DNA of 64,000 nucleotides. It comes from CADEDH01 sp039029735. Lineage in GTDB: Bacteria; Actinomycetota; Acidimicrobiia; Acidimicrobiales; SZUA-35. The stretch lies in the NCBI GenBank assembly GCA_039029735.1, contig JBCCFL010000020.1:28456-92455 (forward strand), in the 5' to 3' direction. The notes beneath the pieces were generated by a model. The model had not been told where the DNA came from. It saw nothing but the letters and a program-made list of their open reading frames with translations, and searched no databases. The position numbers and the translations under genes are program-made. Each line of letters begins with the position of its first letter. The first letter of the stretch is position 1. Below are positions 49,891 through 57,520 of this stretch, one piece after another.

Positions 49891-49944
49891 CGTGTGGTCC
49901 TTCCTGGTCTGGAGATGGTGTTGAAGGTGTTGACCACACGATGT
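49887..49944 (-). promoter_or_regulatory. Long hairpin enclosing ribosome binding site and start codon
   Basis: Perfect 13-bp inverted repeat: on the mRNA ACATCGTGTGGTC, 32-nt loop, GACCACACGATGT. The ATG (49890-49888) is in the 3' arm and the ribosome binding site AGGAAGG lies at the end of the loop next to the stem. When folded, initiation should be blocked. It could equally be a DNA operator. Confidence 0.6.
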
Positions 49945-50095
49945 GGGACGAAGCCGTTCGAGTCCTGGAGACGGTCTGAAGCTCATATGGAGATGTCAGC
50001 TGCGGCCGGACGGGCTCAATACCGGGTGGGAATCGCCGAGCGAGTAGTCTCGGGCCGACTCGAAGCTGTTGCCGGAGCACGAGGGAGAGTGATCC

Positions 50096-51901
50096 ATGGA
50101 GACGTACCAGCCCCCAATGCAGGACATGAGCTTCGTGCTCGACACGGTGGCTGACCTGCCCGGACTGTTGGAGTCGCCGGCGTTCGCCGAGATCGACGGC
50201 GACTCGGTGTCGTTCGTGCTCGGCGAGATCGGGCGGTTCATGGCCGAGGTGGTGGCCCCCACCAACCGCAGCGGTGACATGCAGGGAGCGGTCCGCAACG
50301 ACGACGGCTCGGTGACCACCCCGGACGGGTTCAAGGAGGCCTACGAGCAGTACGTGGCCTCGGGCTTCGGGGCCATCCCCTTCGACCCCACTTATGGCGG
50401 CGGCGGCTTCCCGTGGACGGTGGCGATCGTGATCCAGGAGCTGCTCACTAGCGCCAACATGTCGTTCTCGCTCGCCCCGCTGCTCACCCAGGGCGCGATC
50501 GACGCGATCCAGCACCACGGGTCGGACGAGCAGAAGGCGATGTATCTGCCGAAGATGCTCACCGGTGAGTGGACCGGCACCATGAATCTCACCGAGCCCC
50601 AGGCCGGCTCCGACGTTGGCGCCCTCACCTCCAAGGCCGAGCCGGTGGGCGACGGGTCCTACCGGATCTCGGGCCAGAAGATCTACATCACCTTCGGTGA
50701 GCACGACATGGCCGACAACATCGTGCATCTCGTGCTGGCCCGAACCCCGGGCTCGAAGCCGGGCACGAAGGGCATCTCGATGTTCCTCGTGCCGAAGTTC
50801 ATCGTGAACGCCGACGGCTCACTGGGCGAGCGCAATGACGTGTCGTGTGTGTCGATCGAGCACAAGCTCGGCATTCACGGCAGCCCCACCTGCGTGCTCA
50901 GCTACGGCGACGCCGACGGTGCCATCGGTTGGCTCGTCGGGGAGGAGGGCGACGGCATGCGGAACATGTTCACGATGATGAACAACGCGCGGCTGTCGGT
51001 TGGCCTCCAGGGCCTGGCGCTGGCCGAACGGGCGTACCAGCAGGCGCTCGGGTACGCCCAGGAGCGCAAGCAGGGCACCGCCATCGGGGCTGAGCGCGGG
51101 GTGTCGAGCCCGATCATCGACCACGCCGACGTGCGCCGCATGCTGATGACGCAGCGCTCGTGGATCGACGCCATGCGTTGCCTCGTCTACTCCAACGCCG
51201 CTGCCCTCGACCGGGCCGCTGTGGATCGGGGTACGCCCGAGGGAGAGGCCGCCCAGGAGCGAGCGGAGCTCTACACGCCGCTCACCAAGAGCCTCTGCAC
51301 CGATCTCGGCTCCGAGATGACGTCGCTGGCGATCCAGATCCACGGTGGCATGGGCTACGTGGAGGAGACCGGGGTTGCCCAGCACTACCGCGACGCCCGC
51401 ATCGCTCCGATCTACGAGGGCACGAACGGCATCCAGGCTGCCGACCTCGTTGGTCGCAAGCTCCCCATGCGGGGTGGTGGCGTTGTGATGGACGAACTCG
51501 CCGCCGCCGACGCCGTGGCCGACGACCTCGTGGCTGTGCCCGAGCTGGCCCGGTCTGGTGAGCAGCTCAGGCTGGCTGCCGCCGCCGCTCGACGAGCCAC
51601 CGAGTGGCTGATCACGAACGGGCTGGCCGATCCCAACGAGGCGCTCGGTGCGTCGTCGCCCTACCTGCGCCTACTCGGCACCGTGGTGTGCGGCTCGCTC
51701 GTCGGCCGTCTGGGTCTGGCCGCCGCTGCTCGTGTTGGCGAGGGTGGCGGCTCCGATGCCGACCGCGAGTTCCACGAGGCGAAGCTGGTCTCCGCTCGCT
51801 TCTTCGGCGAGCAGATCCTGCCGACCGTGTTGGGCCTCGAGGCCACCGTCACCGCCGGTGCGAGCGACCTGTTCGCCCTCAGCGCCGACCAGCTCAGCTA
51901 A
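50096..51901 (+). CDS. Acyl-CoA dehydrogenase, long form with extended C-terminal domain
   Basis: 601 residues. N-terminal extension (ETYQPPMQDMSFVLDTV), then the ACAD core: VASGFGAIPFDPTYGGGGFP, MNLTEPQAGSDVGALTSKAE (FAD), YRISGQKIYITFGEHD, SIEHKLGIHGSPTCVLSYGDA, MNNARLSVGLQGLALAERAYQQAL, and QIHGGMGYVEETGVAQHYRDARIAPIYEGTNGIQA with the catalytic Glu in YEGTNG. An extra C-terminal helical domain of ~120 residues follows, as in FadE5/DmdC-like dehydrogenases. Oxidises an acyl-CoA to the 2-enoyl-CoA, passing electrons to ETF. Ribosome binding site AGGGAGAG. Its stop overlaps the convergent cobD stop. Confidence 0.92.
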   Translation: METYQPPMQDMSFVLDTVADLPGLLESPAFAEIDGDSVSFVLGEIGRFMAEVVAPTNRSGDMQGAVRNDDGSVTTPDGFKEAYEQYVASGFGAIPFDPTYGGGGFPWTVAIVIQELLTSANMSFSLAPLLTQGAIDAIQHHGSDEQKAMYLPKMLTGEWTGTMNLTEPQAGSDVGALTSKAEPVGDGSYRISGQKIYITFGEHDMADNIVHLVLARTPGSKPGTKGISMFLVPKFIVNADGSLGERNDVSCVSIEHKLGIHGSPTCVLSYGDADGAIGWLVGEEGDGMRNMFTMMNNARLSVGLQGLALAERAYQQALGYAQERKQGTAIGAERGVSSPIIDHADVRRMLMTQRSWIDAMRCLVYSNAAALDRAAVDRGTPEGEAAQERAELYTPLTKSLCTDLGSEMTSLAIQIHGGMGYVEETGVAQHYRDARIAPIYEGTNGIQAADLVGRKLPMRGGGVVMDELAAADAVADDLVAVPELARSGEQLRLAAAAARRATEWLITNGLADPNEALGASSPYLRLLGTVVCGSLVGRLGLAAAARVGEGGGSDADREFHEAKLVSARFFGEQILPTVLGLEATVTAGASDLFALSADQLS

Positions 51902-52869
51902 CGCGATCGCGCTGACCGGCCGGTGCGTCGCTCGGCACGCCGGCCGCGGATCGCCGTTCGGCCGGCGGACACGAGCCACGCTGCAGCCAAGGTGGCCGTG
52001 ATCGCCCGTTCGACGCGGGTGGCAACGGCAACGGCGCGACGAATGTCCTCAGGCTCCGGGCGGGGCCCGTCGCCGAGGGTGGGGCGGTTCTCCGTGCGGG
52101 TCCCGTACCGCAGTGGGCCGCCGAGCTCACGGCCGATGGCGGCCGCCATCGCCGTTTCGGCCACACCGGCATTCGGTGAGGGGTGGGCGCCAGCATCGCG
52201 TCGAACCAGATCCAGCACGGTCCGCCCGCGGCTCGGGTTCGTCACGGCGACGGCGGTGGCGTAGAGGCGGGCCGGCACCCAGTTGGCGGCGTCGTCGAGG
52301 CGAGCGGCGGCCCACCCGAAGCGGCGGAACCGGTCGCTGCGGTGGCCGACCATGGCGTCCATCGTGTTGATGGCCCGGTAGCCGAGGGCGCCGGGGGCGC
52401 CGACCACCACGCCCCAGAACACCGGGGCCACCATGGCGTCCACTGCGTTTTCGGCCAGCGATTCGATCACCGCAGATGCGATGCCCGACCCGTCGAGTTC
52501 CGACGGGTCTCGACCGACAAGTGACGGCAGCGTGGCGCGCGCCGCATCCAGATCACCATCGGCCGCCTGGTCGCCGATTGCGGCGGCAACCCGCCGAAGC
52601 TCCCGAGCGGCCACGGCCACCGTGACGGCCAGCGCCGTCGATCGGGCGAGCTTGCCGGCACCAATGCCGACGGTCAGCCCGATGCCGGTGTAGACCACAC
52701 CGTTGGCGCGGCGGTCGGCCCAGATCCGCCGTTCGAGGGCCGTCATGGCTGTGCCGAACACGGCCACCGGATGCACGGCGTTGGGGGGCTCGCCGAGGAT
52801 CTGGTCGAGCACGAGGCCAACGGCCACGCCGCCGCTGCGCACCCCCACGGTGGCGAGCCGATCAGTCAT
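51898..52869 (-). CDS. cobD: Adenosylcobinamide-phosphate synthase CobD/CbiB
   Basis: 323 residues, several membrane spans. Seen: GLVLDQILGEPPNAVHPVAVFGTAMTALERRIW at the N-terminus (typical DxxxGDP/HPV type), DLDAARATLPSLVGRD, SAVIESLAENAVDAMVAPVFWGVVVGAPGALGYRAINTMDAMVGHRSDRFRRFGWAAARLDDAANWVPARL and GVAETAMAAAIGREL. It attaches aminopropanol phosphate to adenosylcobyric acid in the assembly of B12. The start overlaps the cbiZ stop by 8 bp. Together they salvage cobinamide via cobyric acid. The Arg-rich C-terminus is a little longer than usual. Confidence 0.92.
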   Translation of the reverse strand: MTDRLATVGVRSGGVAVGLVLDQILGEPPNAVHPVAVFGTAMTALERRIWADRRANGVVYTGIGLTVGIGAGKLARSTALAVTVAVAARELRRVAAAIGDQAADGDLDAARATLPSLVGRDPSELDGSGIASAVIESLAENAVDAMVAPVFWGVVVGAPGALGYRAINTMDAMVGHRSDRFRRFGWAAARLDDAANWVPARLYATAVAVTNPSRGRTVLDLVRRDAGAHPSPNAGVAETAMAAAIGRELGGPLRYGTRTENRPTLGDGPRPEPEDIRRAVAVATRVERAITATLAAAWLVSAGRTAIRGRRAERRTGRSARSR

Positions 52870-53692
52870 TCGGGGTGGGCACCCGTTCGGGCTCGGCCCG
52901 AAGGCCGGCGGCGATCGCAGCATGGGTGGCCCGGGCGATCCTGGCGCCCCACACCGACCGTGGCCCGGCGAACAGTTCGGGTTCGGGATGCTCGTACGGG
53001 TCAGGGCTACCAGGGCGATCCGTCGGGCGATCCGCATGGCGACTCGCCCGCTCGCCGAGGTCATGCCCGGCAGGCCAGGCGATCACCACGGCATCGCTCG
53101 GCGTTCCCGTGCCGGGGCGGCCGGCGTCAGCCATGGCCTGGGCCTTGGCTTCGGTTGCCGTCATCACCGCGTTGACCGCGGCGCCATCGGTGAGGGGCAC
53201 TGGCACCTGGATCACGAGATTGATCGTGCCGGGCCTCGGGGGTGCCTGCCTCGCTGGGGTGTCGAGGGCGTGAGGCGCAGGAGCGGCAGCAGCGCCTGGT
53301 CTGGCTGGTCTGGCTGGTCCATCGGGTCTGGCTGGTCCGTCTGGTCCATCGGGTCTGGCTGGTCCGTCTGGTTCATCGGGTCCGTCTGGTTCGTCTGGTT
53401 CATCAGGCGCGGCTGCCCAGGTGGAGGTGCGGGTGGCCACGGTCGCATGGGCAACCACGCCACCGTCGCACGCCCGCTGGAGCCGTCCGAGGTCGGCGGC
53501 GGTGAGCATGGCCACACCGGGGCCGCTCAGGCCGAGTTCGGCCGCCACCTCGGCCGCGTGGCGGTGCAGGTCGGTGCGGGCATAGTCAGCGTGTACGCCG
53601 ATGTTGGTGATCCACGCCGCCTGGAGGCGACCCCCACCAACCACGGTGGAGGCCAGCGTCTCGCGGTGATCGTCGAAGCTCCACACGAGCAC
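52862..53692 (-). CDS. cbiZ: Adenosylcobinamide amidohydrolase CbiZ with repeat insertion
   Basis: 276 residues from GTG 53692. Seen: LVWSFDDHRETLASTVVGGG, ITNIGVHADYARTDLHRHAAEVAAELGLSGPGVAMLTAAD, ACDGGVVAHATVATRTSTWAA, then PGTINLVIQVPVPLTDGAAVNAVMTATEAKAQAM and TGTPSDAVVIAWP. This is CbiZ, which hydrolyses adenosylcobinamide to adenosylcobyric acid for re-use, the product being used by CobD encoded next. Between TSTWAA and PGTINL a ~55-residue insertion of P-D-E/P-D-G/P-A-R triplets interrupts the domain. The conserved N-terminus seems to begin upstream of the first canonical start codon. Confidence 0.87.
   Translation of the reverse strand: MLVWSFDDHRETLASTVVGGGRLQAAWITNIGVHADYARTDLHRHAAEVAAELGLSGPGVAMLTAADLGRLQRACDGGVVAHATVATRTSTWAAAPDEPDEPDGPDEPDGPARPDGPDGPARPDGPARPARPGAAAAPAPHALDTPARQAPPRPGTINLVIQVPVPLTDGAAVNAVMTATEAKAQAMADAGRPGTGTPSDAVVIAWPAGHDLGERASRHADRPTDRPGSPDPYEHPEPELFAGPRSVWGARIARATHAAIAAGLRAEPERVPTPND
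53296..53406. repeat. 9-bp minisatellite inside cbiZ
   Basis: About twelve imperfect 9-bp units (TCTGGTCCG, CTGGCTGGT and variants) encode Pro-Asp-Glu, Pro-Asp-Gly and Pro-Ala-Arg triplets on the minus strand. In-frame expansion unit of three codons. Confidence 0.8.
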
Positions 53693-53788
53693 TCCGCGAT
53701 GCAGGCCCGGTTCGCCGGCCGCGTGAGGATGGAGAACCGGTTCGATGGCGGCCTCAATCGGTGGGATCGGTCGGCTCGACGAGCTGGT

Positions 53789-55192
53789 TCAGCCGAGATC
53801 GGCGTTGGCCGGCGCGGGCACCTGCACCCGTTCGATGTCGAGCCCGAGGCCCTTGAAGTTCTCGATCGGCCGGTTGTAGCCACGGTCGAGGTGGTGGGTG
53901 CCGGTGATCGTGGTGGTGCCTTCGGCCGAGGCCGCTGCCAGCACGTAGGCGAACCCGCCACGGATGTCGGGCACGACCACCTCAGTGCCTCGCAGGGGGG
54001 CTCCGCCGCGCACCACTACCGAGCACGGCGTTGACGAACCGACGAAGCGGCTGTCGATGCTGCCGAGTGGCGTGTTGTAGGTCTGGATGTGGGCACCCAT
54101 CTTGTTGAGCGCTGGCACATAGGTGAAGCGGTTCTCGTACACCGTCTCGTACATCACCGACAGGCCCTCGCAGCGCGTGAACAACGCCACCATGGGCGAC
54201 TGCCAGTCGGTCATGAACCCTGGGTGGGTGTCGGTCTCCACCGCAGTGGAGGTGAGCTGATCGGCGTGGGCCGACACCGATGTGTCGGTGATCTCGAACT
54301 GGGCCCCCATCCCCGACAGGGTGGAGATGGCTGTCACCAGTCGATCCTGGGTGCAGCCGTACACGGTGACCTTGCCGCCGGTGATGAGGCCGGCCACGAG
54401 GTAGGAGAAGGCCTCGATCCGGTCGCCCTGGAGGCGGTGGGCGGCGCCGGTGAGCCGCTCCACACCGTCGATGATGTAGCGCCGGTTCGGACGGAGCTCG
54501 ATGCGGGCCCCCATGCGCTGGAGGAACAAGGCCAGCTCCTGCACCTCGGGCTCCATGGCGGCGTTGTCGAGCACCGTGCGGCCTTGGGCGAGCGTGGCCG
54601 ACAACAGCACCGTCTCGGTTGCGCCCACCGAGGGGTACGGCATCTTGATGTGGGCGCCTCTGAGCCGGGCGGCTTTCGCTTCGAGCCCATCGGCGGTGAT
54701 GGTGACCTCGGCCCCCATTTCCCGGAGCGCGTTGACATGAAAGTCGACGGGGCGGGCGCCGATGTCGTCGCCGCCGACGAGGGGCACGAACGCCTCGCCC
54801 ATGCGGTGCAGCAGCGGGCCGAGCATCAGGATCGGGATGCGGTTCATGCCGGTGAAGGTGGTCGGCACCCGGCTGTTGGTGATGCCGCTCGGGTCTACGG
54901 TCACGGCGCCGTCGTCGCGGGTGACGCGGCAGCCGAGCGACTCGAGCATCTGCGATGTGATGGCAACGTCGCCGACGTCGGGGCTGTTGGTGATCGTGGA
55001 CGGCTCGTCACCGAGCATTGCGGCAACCAGGTGCTTCGTGACTGCGTTCTTGGACCCGCGAACCACGATGTCGCCGGTGAGCGGGCCGACTGGGTTCACC
55101 ACCCACGCCGGCGTGGTGGCGGGGCCGGGGTCGGAACCCGAGCCGTTCGTGCCGTCGGGGGCCGCCGTCTGCGTGGGGTTGGTCTCGCTCAC
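53789..55192 (-). CDS. murA: UDP-N-acetylglucosamine 1-carboxyvinyltransferase (Asp at fosfomycin-target position)
   Basis: 467 residues; a disordered Thr/Pro/Gly-rich N-terminal extension of ~27 residues precedes the enzyme. Two inside-out alpha/beta domains: GDIVVRGSKNAVTKHLVAA (Lys48), RIPILMLGPLLHRMGEAFVPLVGGDDIGARPVDFH, GATETVLLSATLAQG, RLQGDRIEAFSYLVAG, TGFMTDWQSPM-like GFMTDWQSPMVA, and VPDIRGGFAYVLAA. It adds enolpyruvate to UDP-GlcNAc, the first step to peptidoglycan. The loop residue aligned with Cys115 of E. coli (GGCTIGARPVD) is Asp142 (GGDDIGARPVD). Asp there is known to keep activity and confer fosfomycin resistance, as in mycobacteria. Confidence 0.93.
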   Translation of the reverse strand: MSETNPTQTAAPDGTNGSGSDPGPATTPAWVVNPVGPLTGDIVVRGSKNAVTKHLVAAMLGDEPSTITNSPDVGDVAITSQMLESLGCRVTRDDGAVTVDPSGITNSRVPTTFTGMNRIPILMLGPLLHRMGEAFVPLVGGDDIGARPVDFHVNALREMGAEVTITADGLEAKAARLRGAHIKMPYPSVGATETVLLSATLAQGRTVLDNAAMEPEVQELALFLQRMGARIELRPNRRYIIDGVERLTGAAHRLQGDRIEAFSYLVAGLITGGKVTVYGCTQDRLVTAISTLSGMGAQFEITDTSVSAHADQLTSTAVETDTHPGFMTDWQSPMVALFTRCEGLSVMYETVYENRFTYVPALNKMGAHIQTYNTPLGSIDSRFVGSSTPCSVVVRGGAPLRGTEVVVPDIRGGFAYVLAAASAEGTTTITGTHHLDRGYNRPIENFKGLGLDIERVQVPAPANADLG

Positions 55193-55198
55193 GGTGTC

Positions 55199-55204
55199 AA
55201 CCTA
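55199..55204 (-). promoter_or_regulatory. -10 box TAGGTT (minus strand), leaderless murA
   Basis: On the minus strand TAGGTT ends 6 nt before GTG 55192. Confidence 0.5.
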
Positions 55205-55277
55205 GTGCCCGAACACGCATGCCGCGGGGCGAGGGCGTGAACTCTCCAGCTGGCGTGACCACGGGCCGGTCGGCCTG

Positions 55278-56084
55278 TTACGAAGCGGTGAGAACGGCGT
55301 CGGAGAGTGGCGGCCAGGCGTCGATCGCCCACTCGCCGAAGTCGCGATCGGTAAGGGCAACGCACGCTCGGCCGGCGACCGGGTCCACCCAGATGAACGT
55401 GCCCGTCTGACCGAAGTGGCCGAAGGTGCTGGGGCTGTTGGTGGCGCCGGTCCAGTGAGGGTGTTTCGACCCGCGGATCTCGAACCCGAGGCCCCACAGG
55501 TTCGGGCGCTGCTGGCCATAGCCGGGCAGCACGCCGTCGAGATCGGGCCGATGGGGCTGGGTGGCCCGCTGCCACGTCTCGGCGGCGAGCAGGGTGGGCC
55601 TCAGCCACTCCTGGGCCACCACGAGCAGATCGTCGACGGTGGAGGTGGCGGCCCGGGCAGGGGAGCCGTCGAGCGTGGTGGCGGTGAGGCCAAGCGGCAC
55701 GGCGAGAGCTTCGTGGAAGTACTCGGCTGCGGCCATGCCGCTCTGGGCGGCGAGCAGATCACCGAGCACGTCGAACCCGGCATTGGAGTAGATGCGCCGC
55801 TGGCCGACGCTCGTCATCGGTCGCGCCGGGTCTTCCGCGAGGCCCGAGTTGTGGGCGAGCAGATCGGCCACCGTCGCCCCGGCCGGGCCGGCGGCCATGT
55901 CGAAGTCGAGGGTGCCCTCCTCGATGGCGATCAGCACGGTGTAGGCGAACAGCGGCTTGGTCACCGACGCGAGTCGAAACCGGCGATCGGTCGGTCCGTG
56001 GCGCGTCGAACGGCCGGCGGTGTCCACCCAGCCGGCGGCGGCGGTAGGCACGGGCCAGGCGTCGATTGCTCCCAAGGCGGTCAT
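55278..56084 (-). CDS. Serine hydrolase of beta-lactamase/PBP (class C) fold
   Basis: 268 residues, shorter than class C enzymes (~360). Catalytic SxxK is ASVTK (Ser40, Lys43), the YxN motif is IYSNAGF, and the third motif appears as FGHFGQTGTFIWVDP (HxG type). TVADLLAHNSGL and the region between are typical of the beta-lactamase (PF00144) superfamily. No signal peptide is seen, so it is likely cytoplasmic: an esterase or D-amino-acid amidase rather than a penicillin-binding protein. Starts from a leaderless-type promoter. Confidence 0.85.
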   Translation of the reverse strand: MTALGAIDAWPVPTAAAGWVDTAGRSTRHGPTDRRFRLASVTKPLFAYTVLIAIEEGTLDFDMAAGPAGATVADLLAHNSGLAEDPARPMTSVGQRRIYSNAGFDVLGDLLAAQSGMAAAEYFHEALAVPLGLTATTLDGSPARAATSTVDDLLVVAQEWLRPTLLAAETWQRATQPHRPDLDGVLPGYGQQRPNLWGLGFEIRGSKHPHWTGATNSPSTFGHFGQTGTFIWVDPVAGRACVALTDRDFGEWAIDAWPPLSDAVLTAS

Positions 56085-56325
56085 TGCCGCCGATGGTAGG
56101 CGGATCAGCCTGCCTCGACTGCTGGTGGTGCCCGGATTCGCGCATCACCCCTGAGCTGTGGGTAGCCTGTGTACAACGCTAGGGGTCATGGCTTATGCGT
56201 GGTGTCCGCCCGGGAAGACGGTGGGCCGAGCGGAGCCCGGACCATGTCGAGATCGCAGCAGCTGACGCATGTAGGCGTCGGTAGCCCTCCGAGCGGTCTC
56301 GACCACTGACAAGTCAGGACACAAT
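56085..56325 (+). other. 241-bp leader region of DEAD-box helicase gene
   Basis: No gene. Contains the minus-strand promoter of the serine hydrolase (56093-56098) and a possible + strand box TAGCCT (56163-56168), which would give a ~150-nt leader. A small hairpin CTGAC-AA-GTCAG (56306-56317) overlaps the weak ribosome binding site AGGA. Long structured leaders are common before cold-regulated helicase genes; that control here is inference. Confidence 0.4.
56093..56098 (-). promoter_or_regulatory. -10 box TACCAT (minus strand), leaderless serine hydrolase gene
   Basis: On the minus strand TACCAT ends 8 nt before ATG 56084. Confidence 0.45.
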
Positions 56326-57489
56326 GTGAGCAAGACTTTTGCTGAGCTTGGGGTAGACCCGAAGATCGTTGAGACCCTCGGGTCGAAGGGGATCGAGAAG
56401 GCCTTCCCGATCCAAGAGCTCACCATCGCCGATGCACTCGCCGGGCGCGATGTGTGCGGCAAGGCCAAAACCGGGGCGGGCAAAACGCTGGCCTTCGGAA
56501 TCCCCGCTGTGCAGCGCACGGCCGCCGTCGGCGCCGACCATCTCGGCGCAGTGATCCTCGTGCCCACCCGTGAGTTGGCCACCCAGGTGTTCACTGAACT
56601 CGACGGGCTCGCGGCCGCCATCGACTGCCGGTGCCTCGCCGTCTATGGCGGCGCCGACATCGAGAAGCAGATCAAGAAGATCAATCAGGGAGTTGATCTG
56701 ATCGTGGCCACGCCCGGTCGGATGATCGACTTGATCGATCGAGGCGTGATCGACGTGCAGAAGGTCGGCATCGTGGTGATCGACGAGGCCGACCGTATGG
56801 CCGACATGGGCTTCCTCCCCCAGGTCGAGTGGATCCTCCGTCGCATCGAGAGCGACCACCAGACGTTGCTGTTCTCAGCCACGCTCGATGGTGCGGTCGA
56901 CAGCCTCGTCACCCGCTACCAGAACGATCCGGTGCGCCACGAGGTGGAGGCGAAGGAGGTGACCGTCGAACAGATGGTGCACCGATTCGTCACCGTGCAC
57001 GAGATGGACCGCAACAAGGTGGTGGCCGCCATCGTCAACGGGGTGTCGCGCACGATGGTGTTCTGCAACACCAAGCGGGCCTGCGATCGCCTCGCCGGCG
57101 ATCTCGCCAAGCTTGACGTTGCCGCGCAGCCGATCCACGGCGACCTTCGCCAGCGTCAGCGCGAGAAGGCCCTGAAGGACTTCAGCGTTGGCAGTACCCG
57201 GGCGCTGGTGGCCACCGACGTGGCCGCCCGCGGCATTCACGTCGACGACGTGGACGTGGTGGTGCACTACGACCCGCCCGAGGATCACAAGACGTACCTG
57301 CACCGTTCCGGGCGTACGGCCCGCGCCGGCGGGTCGGGTGTTGCCGTCACGCTCGTGCTGTGGAATCAGGAGCTCGAGGTGAAGCGCATGCAGAAGCGCC
57401 TCGGCTTGGACATCCCGCTCGTCGAGCTGTTCTCGAACGACGCTCGCCTCAACGACCTGGCTGGCTGGGACCCGTCGGCTGTCGCCTGA
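56326..57489 (+). CDS. DEAD-box RNA helicase
   Basis: 387 residues, a minimal two-domain helicase without C-terminal extension. Q-motif region FAELGVDPKIVETLGSKGIEKAFPIQ, motif I AKTGAGKT (Gly-Ala in place of Gly-Ser), Ia PTRELA, Ib TPGRM, II IDEADRM, III SAT, IV VFCNTKR, V TDVAARGIHVDDVD, VI HRSGRTARAG. Unwinds RNA or remodels RNA-protein complexes in ribosome assembly or mRNA decay. GTG 56326 start. Single gene with a long leader. Family and activity are certain; the specific RNA target is not. Confidence 0.93.
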   Translation: MSKTFAELGVDPKIVETLGSKGIEKAFPIQELTIADALAGRDVCGKAKTGAGKTLAFGIPAVQRTAAVGADHLGAVILVPTRELATQVFTELDGLAAAIDCRCLAVYGGADIEKQIKKINQGVDLIVATPGRMIDLIDRGVIDVQKVGIVVIDEADRMADMGFLPQVEWILRRIESDHQTLLFSATLDGAVDSLVTRYQNDPVRHEVEAKEVTVEQMVHRFVTVHEMDRNKVVAAIVNGVSRTMVFCNTKRACDRLAGDLAKLDVAAQPIHGDLRQRQREKALKDFSVGSTRALVATDVAARGIHVDDVDVVVHYDPPEDHKTYLHRSGRTARAGGSGVAVTLVLWNQELEVKRMQKRLGLDIPLVELFSNDARLNDLAGWDPSAVA

Positions 57490-57520
57490 TCGATCCTGAC
57501 CCTGTCGGGGGCGAGTGACA

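Noticed and set aside
53693..53788. Cobalamin riboswitch ahead of cbiZ-cobD
   Set aside because: The space is under 100 nt and no B12-box-like sequence was seen on the coding strand.
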